Of a stretch of 64,000 nt of DNA, positions 56,859-64,000 are shown piece after piece. The position numbers and the translations under genes were made by a program. Numbering within the stretch: the stretch's first letter is position 1; each line of letters starts with the position of its first letter. The notes below the pieces were generated by a model, which saw nothing but the letters and a program-made list of their open reading frames with translations, was not told where the DNA came from and did no database searches. This DNA comes from Verrucomicrobiales bacterium (GTDB lineage: Bacteria > Verrucomicrobiota > Verrucomicrobiia > Limisphaerales > UBA9464), in assembly GCA_027488845.1 (NCBI GenBank), contig JAIYBC010000028.1:62001-126000 (forward strand), in the 5' to 3' direction.

Positions 56859-59627
56859 TCAGCCGGCGTCGCCGGCGCCCGGGTCCATGTGGTTCCGCAG
56901 CGCGCCCCACCAGTGGTGATAGAGCCGCTCCAACGTCTCCTGCGGATCCTCCACCAGGAGGGCCTCCTTGATCTTCGTGGCGTACATCCCGAAGGAGAGG
57001 GGCGGAACGACCGGGACCGGACGCAGGCGGATCGGGAGGCCTCTCGTCTCGAAATCCTCCATCCACGCCCTCGCCCGCGGCGCATCGAGGAACGTGTGCA
57101 GCGCGTCCCGTCTCGCCTCCCTCAGGAGCACGTGGGCCGGTTCGTGTTGCACCAGGACGTTGAAGATGACCTCCGCGCTCCACTGGAGCTTCCGCACGCT
57201 CTTCTCCTCGCCGAAGTGGTTTCGGCACACCATCAGCCCGGTCTGCGCCGCGTTGCGGAAATGGTATTTCAACAGGTCCGAACGCCCCAACGCCTCGTCC
57301 AGGTCCGCTTCAAAGCCCACGGGGCGGAGCAGTCCCGCCAGGTCGTCGGAACCGAGCCGCTGGTCGTCGGTGACGGTGAGCACGAAGCCGTAGTCGTCGG
57401 CCGTGACGATCGCATTGCCACCCCGCAGCCGGCCCACCCGCAGTCCCACCACCCGGGACAAGGCATCGTTCGCAGCCCTCCCGACCAGGCTGTGGAAGAA
57501 GTAGTGCCGGGAGATCCCGGCGGCCGGGACGGCGCCCGGCTCCTGGACGCGGCGTCCGGCGTCCGAAGCACGCGTCGGGGCGGATCCACGGGCGCCCAGC
57601 GCGATGGGGGCCATCGCCAATTGGCCTTCGTCCACGCCCTTGGCTTCGTCCGAGGCCCGGTCCCGCCTGCCGCCTCGGGCGTTCCGGGGACGGCCCGCGA
57701 TCGGCGCCGCCGCCGGGACCCCGGGCGCCTCGCACAACTCCTCCACCAACAGGAAATCCCCGGTCGGGATCTCGCTGATGCCATGCTGCGCCGCATGGAC
57801 GCGGTGGATCACCGCCGCGTTCGCCGCACCGCAATCGAGCCGGGCCGCGATCCATTCCTGCAGTTCGGACACCGGCGCCCGCGCTTCGAGGCGGGACCGC
57901 AGTTCCCCACGGAAGGCGCGGATCTCCTTAGCCACCCGGTTGGCCAAGGGGAACTTGTTGGCACCCCAGCGCGGGACCGTCGGCACGGAACCGTCGGCGC
58001 GGGCCACCCAGCATTCCATCAGGCCGATCCGCTCCAGGCGCAGCGGACGCCCGGCGAGCGAGAAGACGTCCCCGACCCGCAACCGTCTCAGGAAGCCCTC
58101 CTCGACGCTGCCGATCCGGGTGTTCCGCAACAGGACGCTCACGACGCCTTCGCCGGCGATGGTGCCGATGTTCTGGAGGAAGTCCCGTCGGGGCGCACCG
58201 GCCCGCGACTCGAAGGTGTGTTCGTCGAGGTGGATCTTGCCGAAGAGTTCCGTGTACTGGCGCCGCAGCGAGGCGCCGCCGCCTGCGAGGAAATCCAGCA
58301 CGTCGTCGAAGTCCTGCCGGGCCAGTTCCCGGAACGGCCTGGCCCGGCGGACCAGCCCGAACGCGGCGTCCCGGTTCCACACGGCGACGCAGCCCATTCC
58401 CATCAGCTGCTGGGCAAGCACGTCGAGGGGCGACTCCGGGATGCGCATCGCGTCGAGGTGGCCCGCCCGCGCCAGCAGGGCCGTGGCGCAGCACTCGACG
58501 AGGTCACCCACGTTCGTCGCCATCAGCAGGCCGCGGCTCACCGAATGGATGTCGTGACCCGCGCGCCCCGTCCGCTGGAGCGCCCGGGCCACCCCCTTCG
58601 GCGTGGCCAGCATCACCACCAGGTCGATGCTCCCGATGTCGATGCCCAGCTCCAACGAGGTGGAACACACCACCGCCCGCAGTTCCCCGCGCTTCAGCCG
58701 GTCCTCGACGTCCAGCCGCAGGTCGCGGTCGAGCGAGGCGTGGTGGCATTCGACGGACCCGGCGAGTTCCGGGAGCTGTTCCTTCAGCCAATACGTCGCG
58801 GACTCGGCGCCGCTGCGGGTGTTGGTGAACACCAGCGTCGTCCGGTGGCGCCTCACCAGCTGCGCCAGCTCGCGGATCAGGCGCACGCCGGTGAACCCCG
58901 CGGCGGGATACGGTTCCCGCTGCAACGGCGTGTAGACGCGCAGGTCGATCCTCTTCACGGTCGAGACGTCCACGATCGCGCAGTCCCTCCCCTCGCCCGC
59001 GAGGAACGCCGCCGCATCGCGCAACGGATGGACGGTCGCGGAAAGCCCGATCCGCTGGAGCCGGCCGCCGGCGGCGCGGACGACCTCGTCGAGCCGTTCC
59101 AGGCTGAGCGCGAGGTGGGCTCCACGCTTGTTGGAGGCCAACGCGTGGAGCTCGTCCACGATCACCCACCGCACCGTAGCGAGCCTCGGCAGCCACCGTT
59201 CCTGGCTCAGGAGCAGGCAGAGGCTCTCCGGCGTGGTCAGCAGCAGGTGCGGAGGCCGGGCGAACTGCCGGTCCCGCTCCGAGGTCTCCGTGTCGCCGGT
59301 GCGGAGCCCCACGCGGATCGGTGGCTCGCGGTCCGGTCCGTGGATCTCACGGAGCGGTCCCTCCAGGTTCTTGGCGAGGTCGTAGCCGAGCGCTCGCAAC
59401 GGCGAGATGTAGATGCAGGCCAGGGACTCCTTCAGCACGCCCTCGCGATGCTCCGCGTCGAGCCGCTCCAACACGGCGAGGAACGCGGCCAACGTCTTCC
59501 CGGTGCCGGTCGGCGAGACGATCAGCACATGGCGTCCTTCCCGGACCAATGGCCACGCGCCCGCCTGCGCCGGCGTCGGCTCGCCGTGCCGACGGCGGAA
59601 CCAGTCCATGACCGGGTTCGAGTTCAT
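56859..59627 (-). CDS. Lhr-like DEAD/DEAH-box ATP-dependent helicase
   Basis: PTPAQAGAWPLVREGRHVLIVSPTGTGKTLAAFLAVLERL; YISPLRALGYDLAKNLEGPL; TTPESLCLLLS; VDELHALASNKRGAHLALSLERL; CSTSLELGIDIGSIDLVV; QRTGRAGH. Confidence 0.93.
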   Translation of the reverse strand: MNSNPVMDWFRRRHGEPTPAQAGAWPLVREGRHVLIVSPTGTGKTLAAFLAVLERLDAEHREGVLKESLACIYISPLRALGYDLAKNLEGPLREIHGPDREPPIRVGLRTGDTETSERDRQFARPPHLLLTTPESLCLLLSQERWLPRLATVRWVIVDELHALASNKRGAHLALSLERLDEVVRAAGGRLQRIGLSATVHPLRDAAAFLAGEGRDCAIVDVSTVKRIDLRVYTPLQREPYPAAGFTGVRLIRELAQLVRRHRTTLVFTNTRSGAESATYWLKEQLPELAGSVECHHASLDRDLRLDVEDRLKRGELRAVVCSTSLELGIDIGSIDLVVMLATPKGVARALQRTGRAGHDIHSVSRGLLMATNVGDLVECCATALLARAGHLDAMRIPESPLDVLAQQLMGMGCVAVWNRDAAFGLVRRARPFRELARQDFDDVLDFLAGGGASLRRQYTELFGKIHLDEHTFESRAGAPRRDFLQNIGTIAGEGVVSVLLRNTRIGSVEEGFLRRLRVGDVFSLAGRPLRLERIGLMECWVARADGSVPTVPRWGANKFPLANRVAKEIRAFRGELRSRLEARAPVSELQEWIAARLDCGAANAAVIHRVHAAQHGISEIPTGDFLLVEELCEAPGVPAAAPIAGRPRNARGGRRDRASDEAKGVDEGQLAMAPIALGARGSAPTRASDAGRRVQEPGAVPAAGISRHYFFHSLVGRAANDALSRVVGLRVGRLRGGNAIVTADDYGFVLTVTDDQRLGSDDLAGLLRPVGFEADLDEALGRSDLLKYHFRNAAQTGLMVCRNHFGEEKSVRKLQWSAEVIFNVLVQHEPAHVLLREARRDALHTFLDAPRARAWMEDFETRGLPIRLRPVPVVPPLSFGMYATKIKEALLVEDPQETLERLYHHWWGALRNHMDPGAGDAG

Positions 59628-59703
59628 CGGTGGGACGGGCGCCTCCGGTCCACTCGCCCGGATTCCCCGGGACCCGGTACGATCCTGCGTCGGGCGGATC
59701 GGC

Positions 59704-60567
59704 TCAAAGGTACTTGGCCAGGATCGGACCGAGCTGCTTCACCGTCTTCGCCGGCCAGAGCGACCTCTCGGTCATGATCGCGTTGCGGAGGGCGTCGTGG
59801 GCCGGCCAGTCGGCCACCGTGGGAATCGTCGGGATCGCGCGGGCGACGATCGCCTTGGCCTGCTCGGCGTTGCGCCGGAGGTTGGCGATCACCATCTCCA
59901 CCGTGACGTGCGCCTCGTCCACCTTCCAGCAGTCGTAGTCGGTGACCATGGCCATCGAGGCGTAGGCGATCTCGGCCTCGCGGGCGCACTTCGCCTCGCC
60001 GAGGTTGGTCATGCCGATCACGTCGAAGCCCGCCTTGTGGTTGGCGATGGACTCGGCGCGGGTGCTGAAGGCGGGGCCCTCCATGTTCACGTAGGTGCCG
60101 CCGTCGTGGACACGCGCCTTCTCGGCCTTGGCGGCCTTCAGCAGGAGGCGGCGCAACTCCTCGCTGACCGGGTCAGCGAAGGCGACGTGCGCCACGATGC
60201 CCCGCCCGAAGAAGGTGTGCTCGAAGTCGCGCTTGGTGCGGTCCACGAACTGGTCCACCAACACGATGTCGCACGGCTTCAGCTTCGCCTGCAGGGAGCC
60301 GACGGCGCTGACGCTGACCACCCAGCGGACGCCGAGCTTGCGCATCGCCCACATGTTGGCGCGGTGGTTCAGCTCGGAGGGCAGGATGCGGTGGCCCCGT
60401 CCGTGGCGCGGCAGGAAGACCACCTCGCGCCCGGCCAACTCGCCGGTGAGGAAGGCGTCGGAGGGTTCGCCGAAGGGCGTCTTCACGGAAACCCACTTCT
60501 GCCGGGTGAAGCCCTCGATGTGGTAGAGGCCGCTGCCTCCGATGATGCCGATGCGCGGGATGCTCAT
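59704..60567 (-). CDS. mtnP: S-methyl-5'-thioadenosine phosphorylase
   Basis: IGIIGGSGLYHIEGF; TPFGEPSDAFLTGELAGREVVFLPRHGRGHRILPSELNHRANMWAMRKLGV; GTYVNMEGPAFSTRAES; IGMTNLGEAKCAREAEIAYASMAMVTDYDCW. Confidence 0.96.
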   Translation of the reverse strand: MSIPRIGIIGGSGLYHIEGFTRQKWVSVKTPFGEPSDAFLTGELAGREVVFLPRHGRGHRILPSELNHRANMWAMRKLGVRWVVSVSAVGSLQAKLKPCDIVLVDQFVDRTKRDFEHTFFGRGIVAHVAFADPVSEELRRLLLKAAKAEKARVHDGGTYVNMEGPAFSTRAESIANHKAGFDVIGMTNLGEAKCAREAEIAYASMAMVTDYDCWKVDEAHVTVEMVIANLRRNAEQAKAIVARAIPTIPTVADWPAHDALRNAIMTERSLWPAKTVKQLGPILAKYL

Positions 60568-60713
60568 GAACGCGCGGAGCGTGGTCGAAGCGGCCCGCCG
60601 AAGCAACCGGTGGACATCGGATGGCCGCCGCCGTCCGGTGGAGCTCCCCTGCCGTCGACCTCCCCACGGACCTGCCGGCTTGATGCCCGCCCCGGTCCCG
60701 GGACACTCGGCCC

Positions 60714-62507
60714 ATGAGACTCCTCCGGGCCGTCCGCACGATCTGCCCTTGGCTCGCCGCCATGAATCTCGCCGCCGCCGAGGACGCGTTCCGTCACGGC
60801 CAGCCGGTGCCCGACGAGCGGCCCGCCGCGGCCTACGTCCCCGACCTCGCCGGCGCGACCCGCCGGGAGGGCGGTGGCCTGCGTGAGGTGGTCGAGCGAT
60901 ACCGCGAGGATCGCCAGGCCCTGCTCCGGTTCCATTCGGTGAGCGGCTCCGACCTGCAGCTCCGACGTCTTCTCGAGTTCGAGGAGGCCTGGGCCAAGGG
61001 GCTCGACTCGATGTCCTACGGGCCGCTGGGCTTGGAGGAACGCCTCGACTGGCATCTGCTCCGGGCCGAGGTCCGGCATGAGGCCGGCCTGCTCGCGCGT
61101 GCCCGGCAACGCAACACGGAGATGTCCGCGCTGCTGCCCTTCGCCGAGGACCTGGCCGGATTCCAGGAATCCCGCCGCCGCCTCCGGAGGCCGGATCCCG
61201 CCGCCGCCGCCGCCTCCCTCTCGCGGATCGCCGCCGCCGCGGATGCGGCGCGGAAATCGTTGTCCGGCGACGCCTCGAAGCCGGGCCGGATCGTCGCGTT
61301 GCGGGCCATCCGCCGGCTCGGGGATCTGGGACGGGAGCTCGACGACTGGTTCCGGTTCCACGACGGCTACGATCCCCTGTTCGGCTGGTGGGTCCGCGAG
61401 CCGAAGAAGCGGGTCGACGAGGCGCTGCGGGCGCACACGCGGTTCCTCCGGGAGACGGTGGTCGGCCAGAAGGAGGGCGCCGACGAACCCATCGTGGGCG
61501 ACCCGATCGGCGCAGAAGGCCTGCGGTTGGACCTGGAACATGAGCGGATCCCCTACACGCCGGAACAGCTCATCGCGATCGCCGAGAAGGAGTTCGCCTG
61601 GTGCGAGGCCGAGTGGCGGAAGGCCGCGCGGGACATGGGCCTGGGCGACGACTGGAAGTCGGCGCTGGAGAAGGTGAAGCAGGACCACGTCGCCCCGGGC
61701 GAACAGCCCGCGCTCATCGCGGACATGGCCTACGAGGCCGTGGAGTTCCTCGTGAAGCGCGACCTCATCACCGTGCCGCCGCACGCCATCGACACCTGGC
61801 GGATGTCGATGATGTCCCCCGAGCGCCAGAAGGTGAACCCGTTCTTCCTCGGCGGGGAGGTCATCCAGGTGTCGTTCCCGACCGACGCCATGGACCACGC
61901 CGGCAAGCTCGACAGCCTGCGCGCGAACAACCGGCACTTCTGCCGCGCGACCGTGCACCACGAGCTGATCCCGGGACACCATCTGCAGGGCTGGTACGCG
62001 GACCGCCACCACCCCCACCGCCAGATGTTCGGGACGCCCTTCTGGGTGGAGGGCTGGGCGTTGTGGTGGGAGATGCACCTCTGGGACCTCGGCTTCCCGC
62101 TGACCCCGGAGAACCGCGCGGGGATGCTGTTCTGGCGCACGCATCGATGCGCCCGGATCATCTTCTCGCTCAACTTCCACCTCGGGAAGTGGACCCCGGA
62201 GCAGTGCATCGACTTCCTCGAGGACCGCGTGGGCCACGACCGCCACACGGCCACCGGCGAAGTCCGGCGGTCCTTCAACGGCGACTACTCCCCGCTCTAC
62301 CAGGTCGGCTACATGATGGGCGCGATCCAGTTGCGGGCCCTCCACCGGGAACTCGTGGCCTCGGGACGCATGACCGAGAAACGGTTCCACGACTCGATCC
62401 TCGAAGGCGGCATGATGCCCATAGAACTGGTTCGGACGCGCCTGGTCGGGACGCCGCCGCCGAAGGACTTCCCGACCTCGTGGAGGTTCGCCGGCGAGAA
62501 GCCGTGA
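60714..62507 (+). CDS. DUF885 family protein
   Basis: YTPEQLIAIAEKEFAWCEAEWRKAARDMGLG; TVHHELIPGHHLQGWYADRH; PFWVEGWALWWEMHLWDLGF. Confidence 0.9.
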   Translation: MRLLRAVRTICPWLAAMNLAAAEDAFRHGQPVPDERPAAAYVPDLAGATRREGGGLREVVERYREDRQALLRFHSVSGSDLQLRRLLEFEEAWAKGLDSMSYGPLGLEERLDWHLLRAEVRHEAGLLARARQRNTEMSALLPFAEDLAGFQESRRRLRRPDPAAAAASLSRIAAAADAARKSLSGDASKPGRIVALRAIRRLGDLGRELDDWFRFHDGYDPLFGWWVREPKKRVDEALRAHTRFLRETVVGQKEGADEPIVGDPIGAEGLRLDLEHERIPYTPEQLIAIAEKEFAWCEAEWRKAARDMGLGDDWKSALEKVKQDHVAPGEQPALIADMAYEAVEFLVKRDLITVPPHAIDTWRMSMMSPERQKVNPFFLGGEVIQVSFPTDAMDHAGKLDSLRANNRHFCRATVHHELIPGHHLQGWYADRHHPHRQMFGTPFWVEGWALWWEMHLWDLGFPLTPENRAGMLFWRTHRCARIIFSLNFHLGKWTPEQCIDFLEDRVGHDRHTATGEVRRSFNGDYSPLYQVGYMMGAIQLRALHRELVASGRMTEKRFHDSILEGGMMPIELVRTRLVGTPPPKDFPTSWRFAGEKP

Positions 62508-62635
62508 CGGGCGGCGGAGACACGGATGGCACGGATCGGGGACCGGAACAAACGGTGCCGTTCGGTGTCCGCTTCCGCTGGGGGAAACCAACGGCTTGGC
62601 AACCGTGCGTGCCGATCCCTTCTGGGTCGCTCCGG

Positions 62636-64000
62636 CTATGGAACCGGGCGGCGGGGGAACCGGTAGATCGCGCGGTTCAGGCGGACCCACAGGTCGTCGC
62701 CCTGGAGCGAGATCTGGGAGACGAACGTGCTGTTCATGAGGGAACGCTTGAGGATCTTCCGGGTCCTGAGGTCCATCAGGGCGAGGTAGGACGGACCCCC
62801 GATCCACAGCCGGTCGCCATCCAACGCAACCGCCGTCACGGAGCCGATCGGCAGTCCCTCGCCGACGCCGAGATGGAAGCCGGTCCCGCCGCGACGCGGG
62901 AGGATGGAAAGGAAGGGTTCGCCCCGGTAGTTGGCGACGACATGCGGGGAGGTTCCGCAGACGATCCATTCCGGGTTCACGGCCATCGCCGCCGTCTCCG
63001 AGAACCGTTCCCGCTGCACCCGGTTCGTCCAGGATCCGGCGGTGCGGTCCAGTTCGAGAAGACCGAGGTCGTCGACGCCGACCCACAGCCGGTCGTCCCC
63101 GAACGACGCCAACGCATGGACCGGCCGCCGCGGGGCCCCGCGGCGCTCGGCCGGAAGGACGTCCGGGACGCTGCGGACCAGCTCCGGCGTGAAGGTCTCG
63201 ATCCGACCGGAACCGAGGTCGAGCCGGGAGACGCCTCCGGACTCCTTCGTCGCATAGCCGATCCACAGCTCGCGGCCCGAGGGGGAGAGGTGCAGTGCGG
63301 AGATCCGGTCGAAGAGCAGGCCGTCCTCGGAAGTGCGCCGACGGACCTGCCGGGTGCGCTTGTCGAACTCGACCAATCCCGCGCCGTCCGTGGCGATCCA
63401 CAGCGTGTCCACGGACTGTTCCATGGCCGTGGAGAGGAGGTCGTCCGGCACCCCGAGGAGGTTGGTGACGGAAGTGCCGCCGCCCACCGGGTGTTCGACC
63501 AGCTGATTGCAGGTGGCGATCCAGAGCCGGTCCCCGTCCGGACGGAACACGAACGGGCGATCCGGGACGAGGTGGGCCTTGGGGAGGTCGAGGAACTCCG
63601 GCTTCTCGACCATGGTACGGCCCAGTTGCCGGTGGCAGGCGCGGACCCGGTTCTCCGGGATCACGAAAGCCGGATACGGCCCCCACGGGCCTTGGCTGTC
63701 CATCGCGACGACCGGTTCGGGGATGTCCTTGAACCAGGCCATGGCCTCCTCGATGCGACCGGCGCCGACGAGGACGTATCCGATCCGCACCTTGTGGGCG
63801 GCTTCGAGCGGGACCGGGACGCCGGCGGCCCGCGCGGCGAGCAGCGCCTCTGTCGCCGGAAGGGAGAGATCGCGGAACCCGGGGGATTCGCTCGGTCCGA
63901 GATGCTCCCGGAGTTCGGCGTAGAACTTCCCCGGCGCAACGACGTTGGTGGGGTTCGCCCGGAGCTGGGTCAACGTCCGCACGAGCTCCGCCTGGATCGG
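62636..64000 (-). CDS. beta-propeller (two-component-regulator-propeller-like) protein, N-terminus outside window
   Basis: Open frame continues from the 448-aa ORF through GTG 63982 to the window edge; repeated DDRLWVGVDDLGLLELDR, GDRLWIGGPSYLALMDLRTRKI, VDTLWIATDGAGLVEFDKRT. Confidence 0.75.
   Translation of the reverse strand, partial: PIQAELVRTLTQLRANPTNVVAPGKFYAELREHLGPSESPGFRDLSLPATEALLAARAAGVPVPLEAAHKVRIGYVLVGAGRIEEAMAWFKDIPEPVVAMDSQGPWGPYPAFVIPENRVRACHRQLGRTMVEKPEFLDLPKAHLVPDRPFVFRPDGDRLWIATCNQLVEHPVGGGTSVTNLLGVPDDLLSTAMEQSVDTLWIATDGAGLVEFDKRTRQVRRRTSEDGLLFDRISALHLSPSGRELWIGYATKESGGVSRLDLGSGRIETFTPELVRSVPDVLPAERRGAPRRPVHALASFGDDRLWVGVDDLGLLELDRTAGSWTNRVQRERFSETAAMAVNPEWIVCGTSPHVVANYRGEPFLSILPRRGGTGFHLGVGEGLPIGSVTAVALDGDRLWIGGPSYLALMDLRTRKILKRSLMNSTFVSQISLQGDDLWVRLNRAIYRFPRRPVP

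Noticed and set aside
56634-59777. 1047-aa plus-strand ORF
   Set aside because: Shadow frame opposite the Lhr-like helicase; no recognisable motifs.
60564-63686. 1040-aa minus-strand ORF
   Set aside because: Opposite the DUF885 gene and out of frame with the propeller gene; Arg/Pro/Gly-rich artefact.

Overview
High-GC chromosomal window with no rRNA, tRNA, CRISPR array, transposase or phage gene that I could recognise. Its gene families (planctomycete-type cytochrome/DUF1549/DUF1553, DUF1501, membrane-bound dehydrogenase TIGR02604-like, CotH, PEP-CTERM, H-X9-DG prepilin-like proteins) point to the PVC superphylum, most likely Verrucomicrobiota; this is inferred from families, not from a search. 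About 50 CDS are supported. They include MlaE/MlaF, an orphan PTS EIIC, three PVC-type secreted redox or dehydrogenase loci, surA-like/pdxA, a two-component system divergent from EF-hand and CotH genes, an aminotransferase with a structured leader, Hsp20, a sensor-first Ser/Thr kinase, a six-gene sugar/methyltransferase operon (34008-41419) with a divergent SIS isomerase, trigger factor, two prepilin-like genes, LemA/TPM/TPM, two PEP-CTERM proteins, two helicases, MTAP and DUF885. Many long ORFs in the supplied track are antisense artefacts of high GC. The most interesting items are the glycan operon, the inverted-topology kinase with a collagen-like tract, the two-component/EF-hand/CotH neighbourhood, the leader before the aminotransferase, paired dyads in a divergent promoter, and a dispersed intergenic inverted-repeat family. 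No single locus is clearly a new system; the strongest candidates are hypotheses needing database searches.
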